Below, in pieces: positions 31,101 through 39,836 of a stretch of DNA of 64,000 bases. A program made the position numbers and the translations under genes. The first letter of the stretch is position 1. Each line of letters begins with the position of its first letter. Below the pieces are notes generated by a model that saw nothing but the letters and a program-made list of their open reading frames with translations, made no database searches and was not told where the DNA came from. Origin of the DNA: Amycolatopsis sp. A133 (lineage in GTDB: Bacteria > Actinomycetota > Actinomycetes > Mycobacteriales > Pseudonocardiaceae); the NCBI RefSeq assembly GCF_031082405.1, contig NZ_JAVHJU010000015.1, forward strand, positions 186,001-250,000. The letters run 5' to 3'.

Positions 31101-33834
31101 CCACTTCCCCGAGCTCGCCGACCTCCTCCGTCTCGCCCCCGACGTCGCCGCCAAGGTCTTTCCGCCGCGCGGCTTCTCCGCCGAGGTCGTCGATGCCCAG
31201 GAAAGCGCCCTCACCGATACCCTCGTCGCCCAGCCCGCGCTCGGGCTCGTCGAAATCGCCGTTGCCCGGCTTCTCGGCCAGGTCAACGTGCGCCCCGACT
31301 TCCTGGCCGGCCACAGTTACGGCGAACTCGTCGCCCTCTCCGTCGCCGGGGCCTTCGACACCGACACCCTCCTCCGCCTCAGCCGGGCCCGTGCGCAAGC
31401 CATCGCCCAGGTCGCCCGGCCCGGGACAATGGCCGCCGTCAAAGCGAAGCGGGACCTGCTCACCTCCACCCTCATCGGCCCCGATGTCGTCGTGGCCAAC
31501 CACAACGCTCCCGAACAGGTCGTCCTCTCCGGACCCGTTCCCGCCGTCGAACGCGCCGTCCGGCGGCTCAAGGAGACCGGCATCGGCGCGCAGCGGATCC
31601 CCGTCGCCTGTGCCTTCCACAGCCCGCTGGTCGCCGCCGCCGGGGACGTCTTTGCGGAGGCACTCACCAACGAGTCCATCCAGGACCCGCAGGTACCCGT
31701 GTGGGCGAACCGGACCGCGAAGCCGTACGACGGCGATGTCCGCGGCGAACTGGCCGCGCAGATCGGTGCTCCCGTGCGGTTCCTCGACCAGATCGAGGCC
31801 ATGTACGCGGCCGGGGCGCGCATCTTCGTCGAGGCCGGACCCGGGCGGGTCCTGTCCCGGCTGGTCGCCGACATCCTCGGGGACCGGCCGCACACCGTCG
31901 TCGCCTGCGGGCCCGATCTCGCCGCCTTCCTGACCGCGCTGCAGAAACTCGCCGAAGCCGGTGTCGACGTCCGTACCGAGCGGCTCGTCCGGCCGAAACC
32001 TCCCGAACCGTCCCCCACCGCCTGGGCCGTCGACGGGCGGTCCGCCCGCGCGCCCGGCTCCGGCGGTCCCGCCCTGCCCCCGGCCCGACGAATCCGGAGT
32101 ACCGCCATGTCCCAGCCCGCGCCCGGCCGCGACCAGGCGATCGTGGACTTCCTGCGCACCACCCGCGAACTCGTCGCGGCGCAGCGGGAGGTCATGCTCG
32201 GTTACCTGGGCAGCGCGCCCGCCCCGCTGCCGGTGGTCGTCGACGAACCGGTCCTCACCGAGGAACAGCCGGAGGTGCCGCACCAGGAACCGGAAGCCGA
32301 CGTCATGAGCACGGTGATCGACGTCATCAGCGAACGCACCGGCTACCCGGCCGAAATGATCGCCGTCGACCTCGACCTCGAAGCCGACCTCTCGATCGAC
32401 TCCATCAAGCGGACCGAAATCGCGGGCACCCTGCTGTCCCGCCTCGGCCTGCCCGCCGACGACCGCACCGATCAGCTCAGCCGCGACCGCACGGCGAACG
32501 CCCTCGCCGCGCACCTCGAAGGCTGGCTGTCGCCGGCACCCCCGGCCGCCGCCCCGCGCCGGTACCGGCTCGACCGCGTCCCCGTCCCGCTCGACCCCGA
32601 TCCCGCGCGGCTGCGCGGGAAGTCCGTGGCGATCCTGACCGACGACCACACGCTCCGAGCGGCCTTCAGCAGTGCCGGTGCCGAGATCGTCGAAGCCGGC
32701 GCGGACATCACCGTTGTGCCCGCCGCGGACGTCGTCGAGGTCTTCACGCTGCTCAAGACGCTGCGCGGCACCGTACTGGTGTCGGCTCCGCCGGGCACAC
32801 CCGGGCTGCGTGGCCTGGTCCGGGCGGCCGCGCTCGAACGCGACGGCGTGACGCGGCTCGTCGAGGCCACGCAAGACGTTGCCAAGGTGCTGGTCGACGA
32901 AGCCCTCAGTGACGGGCCGTCCGTCGTCGGGCACGACGAAGGCGGCCGCTTCACGATCGAGCCGCGGCCCGCCGACCTGCCGTCGATCGCCTACGCCGGC
33001 GCCGGCCCGGGCGGTGGGGAGCTCGCCGCGCTCGGCCTCGGCGCGGATTCGGTGGTGCTGCTGCTCGGCGGGGCCCGCGGGATCACCGCCCGCGCGGCCG
33101 TCGCGTTCGCCGCCTCCGGCGCCCGGATCGAGCTGGCCGGGCGCACACCGTGGCCGGGCGAACCGGACGACCTGCCCGCCGATCCCGCCGCGATGCGGGC
33201 GGTGCTCGCCGGCCGCGGTGGCACGGTGGCCGGCATCGAACGCCGCGTGCGGACCGTGCTGGCCCAGCGTGAGATCGGCCGGACCCTCGAGGAGATCCGG
33301 GCCGCCGGCGGTGACCCGGCCTACCACGTGCTCGACGTCCGCGACGCGGACGCGGTGCACCAGCTGGTCAAGGGTTTCCACGGCCGGCTCGACGGCGTCG
33401 TCTTCGCCGCCGGTGTCCTCGACGACAAGCTGATGGCGGACAAGGACGAGCAGTCGTTCCGGACGGTCTTCGAGACCAAAGTGGATGGTGCGAGAGCGCT
33501 GCTCGCCGCGCTGCAGGACGTCGAGCCGCGGTTCGTCGCGTTCTTCGGCAGCATCGCCGCGGTGCTCGGCAACCGCGGCCAGACCGACTACGCCGCGGCC
33601 AACGACGCGCTCGAGACGATCGGGACGAACTGGCCGGGCCGGGCCGTGACCGTCCACTGGGGACCGTGGGCACCGGCCGGGGACCACGGTGGCATGGTGT
33701 CGCCGGAACTGGCGCGTGAGTACGAGCGCCGCGACGTCGCCCTGCTCGACCCGGCCGAGGCCACCGCGGCCCTGCTGCGCGAACTCGCTTACGGCTCGGA
33801 CCGCTCGGTGCTGTACACGGCGTCGCTGTGGTGA
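28114..33834 (+). CDS. PUFA-synthase-like type I megasynthase, ER-KS-AT-ACP-KR
   Basis: A 1906-residue protein after a strong AGGAGG. Residues 1-500 are a flavin-dependent, nitronate monooxygenase-like enoyl reductase (VVQGPMTRVSDQPGFAAAVA, GAECGGHVGPRPSF) resembling PfaD but fused at the N-terminus. The ketosynthase starts near 510, with Cys690 in DAACGSS, HGTGT and GHTKC. The acyltransferase starts near 975, with Ser1068 in GHSYGE. One acyl carrier domain has Ser1430 in LSIDSIKR, the PUFA-synthase form of the motif. The ketoreductase starts near 1645 (GGARGI), with Tyr1826. All active sites are present. It probably builds a reduced acyl chain iteratively together with the next gene, which it overlaps by 4 bases. 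Confidence 0.92.
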   Translation: MAELVPPSHVRRLRCLGIGDPDVVAAVARAGGLGVLDGADPGDLRLVAARVRVPYAVRTDGPLPAGAAFAVRTKAPWTGALAEVADAATAADAVRGGAVGLVARGGELSDFVLLQQLLNSFDVPVWGTVAGPRTAVGALAGGAAGVVVESTVDVRRIIGAKVPAAGLGSRLCETLGSALPVVQGPMTRVSDQPGFAAAVADAGGFPFVAVATANGARTAELLARTAERLGDRPWGAGILGFVPDDLRVAQLAAIRRARPRCVLVAGGKPGQAKALEAEGIATFLHVPSPVLLRQYLDAGVRRFVFEGAECGGHVGPRPSFELWEEQLTVLGAAKDVEVLFAGGIHDARSAAMVAAMAEPLDAAGVLMGTAYLFTEEAVAHGAITGLFQERALAADATVTLETAPGHRTRCLPSPYTAEFEQVKAGLAETPESWQRLEELNTGRLRVASKGVRRDGGALDAATQLAEGMFMAGQVAVLRDRRTTIAELHREVTAGTTFAREEEPAPATDSGDVAIIGMACTFPGARDLDAFWSNVLRGADAVTEVPRDRWDPDVYFGQSASKWGGFLPALDVDPLEFGIPPSAMGSIDPAQLVSLETARRALADAGYANRDFDREHTSVVFGAEAGGDLANAGTVRSLLDGYFDEVPPELLAQLPEPTEDTFPGTLANVISGRIANRLDLGGANYTVDAACGSSLAALDLAAKELRAGTSSLVLCGAVDLHNGIHDYLMFTSAGALSPTGRCRPFDAAADGIALGEGVACLVLKRLADAERDGDRIYAVVKGVGAASDGKALGLTAPRPEGQRRALERAYRDAGVSPVDVGLVEAHGTGTVLGDATELRTLTGFFTEAGAGPGSCALGSVKSQIGHTKCAAGLAGLIKAALALWHEVVPPTLQLTTPNAEWNAAASPFTFTTTARPWADPARLAGVSAFGFGGTNFHAVLGAGPVAPDRRHGLRDWAPEAEEVLGKIRRSDATPGKVAFLFPGQGSQRTGMLAELFVHFPELADLLRLAPDVAAKVFPPRGFSAEVVDAQESALTDTLVAQPALGLVEIAVARLLGQVNVRPDFLAGHSYGELVALSVAGAFDTDTLLRLSRARAQAIAQVARPGTMAAVKAKRDLLTSTLIGPDVVVANHNAPEQVVLSGPVPAVERAVRRLKETGIGAQRIPVACAFHSPLVAAAGDVFAEALTNESIQDPQVPVWANRTAKPYDGDVRGELAAQIGAPVRFLDQIEAMYAAGARIFVEAGPGRVLSRLVADILGDRPHTVVACGPDLAAFLTALQKLAEAGVDVRTERLVRPKPPEPSPTAWAVDGRSARAPGSGGPALPPARRIRSTAMSQPAPGRDQAIVDFLRTTRELVAAQREVMLGYLGSAPAPLPVVVDEPVLTEEQPEVPHQEPEADVMSTVIDVISERTGYPAEMIAVDLDLEADLSIDSIKRTEIAGTLLSRLGLPADDRTDQLSRDRTANALAAHLEGWLSPAPPAAAPRRYRLDRVPVPLDPDPARLRGKSVAILTDDHTLRAAFSSAGAEIVEAGADITVVPAADVVEVFTLLKTLRGTVLVSAPPGTPGLRGLVRAAALERDGVTRLVEATQDVAKVLVDEALSDGPSVVGHDEGGRFTIEPRPADLPSIAYAGAGPGGGELAALGLGADSVVLLLGGARGITARAAVAFAASGARIELAGRTPWPGEPDDLPADPAAMRAVLAGRGGTVAGIERRVRTVLAQREIGRTLEEIRAAGGDPAYHVLDVRDADAVHQLVKGFHGRLDGVVFAAGVLDDKLMADKDEQSFRTVFETKVDGARALLAALQDVEPRFVAFFGSIAAVLGNRGQTDYAAANDALETIGTNWPGRAVTVHWGPWAPAGDHGGMVSPELAREYERRDVALLDPAEATAALLRELAYGSDRSVLYTASLW

Positions 33835-36800
33835 GCCAGGAGCCGGTGGCGATCGTCGGCATGGGCGTGTTCCTGCCCGGTGCGTCCACAGTGGACCGGT
33901 ACTGGCGGAACCTGGTGGACGGCACCGACGCCGTCACCGAGGTGCCGCCGCACCGGTACGACCCGGGCTTCCACGGCCGCGACGGCGCCGCACCGGACCG
34001 CACCCACGGCCGCCGCGGCGGCTTCACCGCGGACACCCTGGACTTCGACCCGGTCGCCCACGGCGTCCCGCCGACGTCGCTCGAGGGCACCGAGCCGGAC
34101 CAGCTGACGGCGCTGGCGGTCGCCGTGACCGCCGTCGACGACGCCGGTGGCCTCGGCCGGCTCGGCGACCCCGAGCGGATCGGCGTCGTGCTCGGCCGCG
34201 GCGGGTACCTCTCGCCCGGGCTGCAGGGCTTCGAGCAGCGGGTCCGCACCGTCCGGCAGGTCACCCGCACGGTCGGCGAGCTGATGCCGTCGGCCGGGCC
34301 GGAGGTCCTCGAGCGGCTGCGGACGGCGTTGCTGGAGCCCCTCGGCGAATTCCGGCCCGAGACCGCCGCCGGGCTGGTGCCCAGCCTCGCCGCCGCCCGC
34401 GTGGCGAACCGGCTCGACCTCGGCGGCCCGGCGTACACGGTGGACGCCGCCTGCGCGTCCTCGCTGGTCGCCGTCGACCAGGCGATCGGCGAGCTGACCC
34501 GCGGCCGCTGCGACGTCGTGCTCGCGGGTGGCGCGCACCAGACGCAGGACGACACGCTCTGGTCGTTGTTCACGCAGCTCGGCGCGCTGTCGCCGAGCCA
34601 GCGGATCAGCCCGCTGTCCCGCGCCGCCGACGGCATGCTGATCGGCGAGGGCACCGCGATCGTCGTGCTCAAGCGGCTGGCCGACGCCCGCCGCGACGGC
34701 GACCGCGTGTACGCCGTGATCCGCGGCAGCGGCACGTCGAGCGACGGGCGGGGCGCGAGCCTGCTCAGCCCGTCCGTCGCCGGGCAGACCCTCGCCCTGC
34801 GCCGGGCCTGGGCGGGTCGCGACCCCGCGGAAATCGGCCTGCTGGAGGCACACGGCACGGCGACGCCCGCCGGGGACGCCGCCGAGCTGACCACCGTCGC
34901 CGACGTCTTCGGCCCGGCGGACGGGCCGCGCGCGGTGATCGGCTCGGTCAAGTCGATGATCGGGCACACCCTGCCGACGGCCGGGGTCGCCGGGCTGGTC
35001 AAGGTGGCCCTCGCCCTGCACCACGGCGTCCTGCCGCCGACGCTGCACTGCACCGACCCGAACCCGCTGCTCGACAAGACCCGCTTCCGGGTGCTGACCG
35101 AGGCCGAGCCGTGGGGCGCGCTGCCGCGGGTGGCCGCGGTCAACGCGTTCGGCTTCGGCGGGGTGAACGCCCACGTCGTGCTCGAAGCCGGTGACCCGGC
35201 GCCGAAGCGGCGCGTGCGTGTCGACGAGCCGGAACGCGTGCTGCGCGTGGCCGCGCGCACGCCGGAGGAACTCCTGGAACAGCTCGACCGGCCCGGTCCG
35301 GGCGACGGCCCGTGCCGGCTCGGGATCGTCGGCCCGGACGAGCGCAAGCTGGCCACCGCCCGCCGGGTGATCGCCAAGGTGGCGACCGGGGGCCGGTCGT
35401 GGCACGGCGCCGGTGACGTCTGGTGCAGCGTCGACCCCCTCCTGCCGGGCGGGAAGACGGTGTTCGTCCACCCCGGGCTGGAAGCCGACGCCGAACCGCG
35501 CCTCGACGACGTGGCGAAGCACTTCGGCCTCGACCGTCCACAGTGGTCGACGTCGAGCGTGCTCGACCGGGCGGCGAGCGTGTCGGCGACCGGGCTGCTG
35601 CTCGGCCGGGTCCTGCGGCGGCTGGAGATCCGGCCGGACGCGCTCGCGGGGCACAGCGCCGGGGAGTGGACCGCGATGCAGGCCGCGGGGATGTACCGGG
35701 CGGAGCCGGACGCCCTGGCGAAGTACTGGCCGGACGGCTTCGAGCTGCCCGAGGCGGACTACCTCGTGCTGGGCTGCCCGGCGGCGCGCGTGGCCGGGCT
35801 GCTGCCCGGCGACCTCGTCGTCTCCCACGAGAACGCCGCCAAGCAGACGATCGTGTGCGGCCCGCCGGACGCCGTCGCGGACTTCGCGGTGACCTGCCGC
35901 GGCCTCGGGATCGTGGCCAGGACGCTGCCGTTCCGGTCCGGCTTCCACACGCCGCTGATGGAACCGCACCTCGCGCCGTTCGCCCGGCTCGTCGCGGACC
36001 TGGACCTGCGCGAACCGGCGCTGCCGGTGTGGTCGGCGACGACCGCGCGGCCCTACCCGGCGGCCGCGGCCGACGTCCGGCGGCTCTACCTGGACCACCT
36101 GCTGCGCCCGGTCCGGTTCCGGCAGCTGACCGAGGCGCTGCACGACGCCGGGTTCCGGGTGTTCGTGCAGGTCGGCGCGGGTCAGCTCGGCTCCTTCGTC
36201 ACCGACACCCTCGGCGAGCGGCGGCACCTGGTCCTCGCGGCCGCGTCCGGCACCCGCCCCGGGCTCGAGCAGCTGCGGCGACTGGCCACCGCGCTGTGGA
36301 CCGAGGGCGGTGACCCGGACTTCGCGGCCCTGGAGCCGCGGCGGATCCGGCTCGCCACCGGGAACTCCCTGCTGTCGCTGGGCGAATCGGCCCGGGGCCT
36401 GCTTGACGACCGGAGCTCGCCCGACGAGTTCGGCCTGCCCGCCGGGGTGCCGGACGCGATCGTCGCCGAGTTCACCGCCTTGCTCACCGAAACCCGCCGG
36501 ACCGCGGCGGACGTCGTCGCGGCGGCCGCGCGGCGGCGCATCGAGTCCACAGTAGACATCTCGGTCGCGGCGATGCCGTACCTGCGTGACCACCGGTTCT
36601 TCCGCCAGCGGGCCGGCTGGCCCGACGAGTCCGACTTCCGGCCGGTGGTACCCGCGACGACCCTGGTCGACCTCGCCTGCCGGGCCGCCGAACGCGCCTG
36701 GCCGGGTACAACGGCGGTCGCGGTGCGGGACGCGGTGTTCTCGCGGTGGCTGATTGCATCCCCGGCGCAGCGCGTCCCGCTGGTGATGAGCCGTGAGGGC

Positions 36801-37673
36801 GACTTCGTCACCGTCGAGATCGGCCCGTACGCGCTGCTGAACGTCGAATTGGGCGCCTTCGCGCCACCGCCGTCGCGCACTGGAGTGCCCGGGCCGGAGA
36901 CGGCACCCCCGCTGAGCGCGGCCGAGATCTACGCCCGGCGGGAAATGTTCCACGGCCCCGCCTACCAGGGCTTGGCCCGGCTGACCGGCCTCGGCGAGCA
37001 GCACATCCGCGGCGAGCTGGTCGTCCCGTCCGCGCCGGGCGGGCTGCTCGACAACGTCGGCCAGCTGCTCGGCTGCTGGCTGATGGCCACCCGGACCGAC
37101 GACCTGCTCGCGTTCCCGCGCTCGATCGGCCGGCTGACCTGGCACGGCCCCGAACCGGCACCCGGGACGCGGCTCGAGTGCCTCGTGCGGGTCCGGCTGC
37201 CGCGGCCGGACGTCCTCGAGATGGACGCCGAGCTGGTCGGCGACGGTGATGTTTTGGCGAGCATCGAAGGCTGGCGGGACGTCCGGTTCCCCTGCGACCG
37301 CGCGGCCCACCGCGTGTACGCGTTCCCGGCGGAGCACCTGCTGGGGGAACTCCGGGACGACGGCTCGGTCGTCGTCACCGACCGCTGGCCGACGGTCGCC
37401 GCGCGGGACATCTACGCCGGCATCTACCTCAGCGCCGAAGAACGCGCGGAGTTCGCCGCGGCGCCACCGCGGCAGCAACGCGGCTGGCTGCTGAAACGGA
37501 TGGCCGTGAAGGACGCCGTCCGCGCGCGGCTCGGCGAACCCCTCTACCCGGCGGAAATCCGCGTCCACGACGACGGCACGGTGTCCGGGAGACACCGGGA
37601 CTTGCCGCGCTTCGCCGTCTCGGTCGAGCTAGCAGGCGACACCGCCACCGCACAACTCAGGAGCACACGATGA
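33831..37673 (+). CDS. PUFA-synthase-like type I megasynthase, KS-AT-DH with a C-terminal tail
   Basis: The protein is 1280 residues from GTG 33831 (GTG 33828 possible). The ketosynthase has Cys208 in DAACASS, AHGTAT and IGHTLPT, so it is a real ketosynthase and not a chain-length factor. The acyltransferase has Ser609 in GHSAGEW but lacks much of the usual N-terminal part. A double-hotdog dehydratase follows, with His921 (YLRDHRFF) and Asp1074 (LLDNVGQ). The last 100 residues (GWLLKRMAVKDAVRARLG, YPAEIRVHDDG) resemble the second half of a phosphopantetheinyl transferase without its Mg-binding motif. It plays the role PfaC/PfaB play in PUFA synthases. Confidence 0.9.
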   Translation: MSQEPVAIVGMGVFLPGASTVDRYWRNLVDGTDAVTEVPPHRYDPGFHGRDGAAPDRTHGRRGGFTADTLDFDPVAHGVPPTSLEGTEPDQLTALAVAVTAVDDAGGLGRLGDPERIGVVLGRGGYLSPGLQGFEQRVRTVRQVTRTVGELMPSAGPEVLERLRTALLEPLGEFRPETAAGLVPSLAAARVANRLDLGGPAYTVDAACASSLVAVDQAIGELTRGRCDVVLAGGAHQTQDDTLWSLFTQLGALSPSQRISPLSRAADGMLIGEGTAIVVLKRLADARRDGDRVYAVIRGSGTSSDGRGASLLSPSVAGQTLALRRAWAGRDPAEIGLLEAHGTATPAGDAAELTTVADVFGPADGPRAVIGSVKSMIGHTLPTAGVAGLVKVALALHHGVLPPTLHCTDPNPLLDKTRFRVLTEAEPWGALPRVAAVNAFGFGGVNAHVVLEAGDPAPKRRVRVDEPERVLRVAARTPEELLEQLDRPGPGDGPCRLGIVGPDERKLATARRVIAKVATGGRSWHGAGDVWCSVDPLLPGGKTVFVHPGLEADAEPRLDDVAKHFGLDRPQWSTSSVLDRAASVSATGLLLGRVLRRLEIRPDALAGHSAGEWTAMQAAGMYRAEPDALAKYWPDGFELPEADYLVLGCPAARVAGLLPGDLVVSHENAAKQTIVCGPPDAVADFAVTCRGLGIVARTLPFRSGFHTPLMEPHLAPFARLVADLDLREPALPVWSATTARPYPAAAADVRRLYLDHLLRPVRFRQLTEALHDAGFRVFVQVGAGQLGSFVTDTLGERRHLVLAAASGTRPGLEQLRRLATALWTEGGDPDFAALEPRRIRLATGNSLLSLGESARGLLDDRSSPDEFGLPAGVPDAIVAEFTALLTETRRTAADVVAAAARRRIESTVDISVAAMPYLRDHRFFRQRAGWPDESDFRPVVPATTLVDLACRAAERAWPGTTAVAVRDAVFSRWLIASPAQRVPLVMSREGDFVTVEIGPYALLNVELGAFAPPPSRTGVPGPETAPPLSAAEIYARREMFHGPAYQGLARLTGLGEQHIRGELVVPSAPGGLLDNVGQLLGCWLMATRTDDLLAFPRSIGRLTWHGPEPAPGTRLECLVRVRLPRPDVLEMDAELVGDGDVLASIEGWRDVRFPCDRAAHRVYAFPAEHLLGELRDDGSVVVTDRWPTVAARDIYAGIYLSAEERAEFAAAPPRQQRGWLLKRMAVKDAVRARLGEPLYPAEIRVHDDGTVSGRHRDLPRFAVSVELAGDTATAQLRSTR

Positions 37674-37960
37674 CCATCGACCACGCGTCCGCCACGTTCG
37701 ACGTCGTCGCCGAACTGCTCGCCGAACTCGTCGGCGACGCCGAGGTGCTCGGTGTCGAGATCACCCCGGACACGACGTTCCACGAGGACCTGCAGCTGGA
37801 GAGCATCGACCTGGTGACCTTCGCGAGCATCCTCGCCGAGCACTTCGGGGCCGGCGTCAACCTCGCGGAATACCTGGCGGAGAAGGACCTCGACGACGTC
37901 ATCGGGCTGACCGTCGGCGACATCGCCCGGTTCGTGGGGGAGCGCACGTGCCCACGATGA
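37670..37960 (+). CDS. Discrete acyl carrier protein
   Basis: A 96-residue carrier with the phosphopantetheine Ser in DLQLESIDLVTF and a typical four-helix length. The ATG overlaps the megasynthase stop (ATGA) and its own end overlaps the hydrolase gene by 13 bases. It may hold a starter or extender unit, or receive the finished chain for release. It is unlike the internal ACP of the first megasynthase, whose motif is SIDSIKR, so a separate role is likely. Confidence 0.9.
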   Translation: MTIDHASATFDVVAELLAELVGDAEVLGVEITPDTTFHEDLQLESIDLVTFASILAEHFGAGVNLAEYLAEKDLDDVIGLTVGDIARFVGERTCPR

Positions 37961-38724
37961 CCGTCAACGGGCTGCGCACCAACGTGCAGCTCGTGCCCGC
38001 CGGCGGCACCGAGACCGTGGTGTTCCTGCACGGCATGGGCACCGACAGCCTGGCGAGCTTCTACCTGACCCTCGCCCCGCCGGTCGCGGCCGCCGGCATC
38101 GATGTGATCAGCTACGACCTGCGCGGGCACGGCAAGACCGAGCGGCCGGAGCGCGGGTACACCCTTGGGGACTTCGTCGCCGACCTCGACGACCTGCTGC
38201 GGCAGCTCGGCGTCGACCGGCCGGTGCATCTGGTGGGCAACAGCTTCGGTGGCACGCTGGCCTACAGCTACGCCGTGGCCAATCCGGATCGCGTGCGCAG
38301 CATCGTGTGCATCGAGTCCGAGCCCGCGACCGAGGTGTGGGCGGAGAAGATGAGCGCGATCCTGGCCCACACCGTGCGGTTCCTGCAGGTGGAGGAGAGC
38401 TTCGACTGGATCGAGGCCAATTTCAGCGCACACCACCGGCGGCTCGCGCGGATGGCGGCCGAGCGCATCACGTCGACGATGATGGCCGAGGAGGTCCCGC
38501 TGGGGCCGTTGCTCACCTGGGACCAGGTCGCGGCGATCGGCTGCCCGGTGCTGTCCATCCTGGGCAGTCACGGCTACCAGTCCGACGACCTCGAAGCGCT
38601 GACGTCGCTGCTTCCGAACGGCGAGCTGCACGTGTTCGAGGGGCAGGGGCATTCGGTGCTGGTGGAGCAGCACCGGGAGGTGCGCGAGCTGGTGCTCAAG
38701 TGGATCGGACGGCACGCGGCGTGA
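37948..38724 (+). CDS. Alpha/beta hydrolase, probable chain-release or transfer enzyme
   Basis: The protein is 258 residues from GTG 37948 after GGGGGAG; ATG 37957, overlapping the ACP stop, is an alternative. VVFLHGMGTDS is the oxyanion region, GNSFGGTLAYSYA holds the nucleophile Ser, and GQGHSVLVEQH the catalytic His. Between the ACP and glycosyltransferase genes, a thioesterase or acyltransferase role in product release is the simplest reading (inference). Confidence 0.88.
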   Translation: MPTMTVNGLRTNVQLVPAGGTETVVFLHGMGTDSLASFYLTLAPPVAAAGIDVISYDLRGHGKTERPERGYTLGDFVADLDDLLRQLGVDRPVHLVGNSFGGTLAYSYAVANPDRVRSIVCIESEPATEVWAEKMSAILAHTVRFLQVEESFDWIEANFSAHHRRLARMAAERITSTMMAEEVPLGPLLTWDQVAAIGCPVLSILGSHGYQSDDLEALTSLLPNGELHVFEGQGHSVLVEQHREVRELVLKWIGRHAA

Positions 38725-39836
38725 GATTCCTGCTGGTCGTCCCGCCGCTGGCGGGACACGTGGCGCCGCTGCGCGGGGTGGCTTCGGTGCTGGCCGCGCG
38801 GGGGCACGCCGTGGCCTGGTGCGGCCCCGACCCGGAACTGTCCACATTGGTCGCCGGCCGGGTGTTCCCGGCGGGTGATTCCCGGCCGTTCGCGGTGGCG
38901 CTGCGGCCGCCGGGACTGCGCGGGTTCGCCGCGTTGAAGTACCTGTGGGAGTCGTACCTGGTGCCGCTGGCCGACGCGATGGTGCCCGGGGTGCAGTCGG
39001 CCGTCTCTTCGTTCGAGCCGGACGTGGTCGTCGTGGACCAGCAGGCGATGGCCGGCGCGCTGGTGGCTTCGCGGTGCGGGCTGCCGTGGGCGACCTCGGC
39101 GTCGACGTCGACCGAGCTGGCCGATCCGCTGGGATCGTTGCCGAAGATCGCGTCCTGGGTTTCGGACCTGCAGGCCGGGCTGCGCGCGCGCCACGGCGTG
39201 CTGCTCGGTGACCTGCGGTTCTCCCCGCACCTGGTGCTGGCGTTCACGACCCGGGCGCTGGCCGGGGAGTCCGGCCTGGCCGTCCCGGTGTCCTACGTCG
39301 GCCCGGCCCTGCCCGCGGTTCCGGGTGAGTGGTCTCCGGCGGACGATCGGCCGCTGGTCGTGGTGACGCTGGGCACGTCGAACGCCGCCGCCGGCGCGCG
39401 GTTCCTCGCCGAGAGCGTGGACGCCTTCGCCGGAATGCCGTCCGTCCAAGGCCTGGTCGTGGACCCCACCGGTCACTTGATCAGCGAAAGCGCCGGGCTG
39501 GCCCGGTGGATCCCGCAGCCGGCGGTGTTCGCGCACGCGTCGGCGGTGGTCTGCCACGGCGGCCACAACACGGTGTGCGAAGCGCTGTCGGCCGGGGTGC
39601 CGCTGGTGGTGGCCCCGATCCGCGACGACCAGTCGATGCTGGCCCAGCAGGTGGTCACGGCCTCGGCGGGCGTGCGGCTGCGGTTCGACCGCGCGAAGGC
39701 GGCGGACATCCGCGACGCCGTCACGACGGTCTTGTCCACTTCGGACTATTCCGCCGGGGCGGCGCGGATCCGGGCGTCCTTCGAGGCGGCCGGCGGTGCG
39801 GAAGAGGCGGCGACCCACCTGGAATCGCTCGGCTAG
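38721..39836 (+). CDS. Glycosyltransferase, GT1/UGT type
   Basis: A 371-residue GT-B protein beginning MRFLLVVPPLAGHVAPLRGVA (GTG start, GTGA overlap with the hydrolase stop). The C-terminal nucleotide-sugar segment ARWIPQPAVFAHASAVVCHGGHNTVCEAL followed by SAGVPLVVAPIRDDQ is the GT1 signature found in macrolide and lipid glycosyltransferases. It probably attaches a sugar to the lipid or polyketide product in the cytosol. It ends the forward operon that began at 28114, and its 3' end overlaps the convergent ABC permease gene by 4 bases. Confidence 0.9.
   Translation: MRFLLVVPPLAGHVAPLRGVASVLAARGHAVAWCGPDPELSTLVAGRVFPAGDSRPFAVALRPPGLRGFAALKYLWESYLVPLADAMVPGVQSAVSSFEPDVVVVDQQAMAGALVASRCGLPWATSASTSTELADPLGSLPKIASWVSDLQAGLRARHGVLLGDLRFSPHLVLAFTTRALAGESGLAVPVSYVGPALPAVPGEWSPADDRPLVVVTLGTSNAAAGARFLAESVDAFAGMPSVQGLVVDPTGHLISESAGLARWIPQPAVFAHASAVVCHGGHNTVCEALSAGVPLVVAPIRDDQSMLAQQVVTASAGVRLRFDRAKAADIRDAVTTVLSTSDYSAGAARIRASFEAAGGAEEAATHLESLG

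Noticed and set aside
27925..33687. A 1920-codon open frame on the minus strand opposite the first megasynthase
   Set aside because: It is an antisense shadow: composition is Arg/Gly/Ala/His-rich without any domain, while the plus strand holds complete KS, AT, ACP and KR motifs.
33831..35200. Second megasynthase ketosynthase considered as a chain-length factor, as in PfaC
   Set aside because: The active-site Cys208 and both His motifs are present, so it is a catalytic ketosynthase.
33789..37595. A 1268-codon minus-strand open frame opposite the second megasynthase
   Set aside because: Same reason; it shows no family motif and mirrors the high-GC third positions of the real gene.
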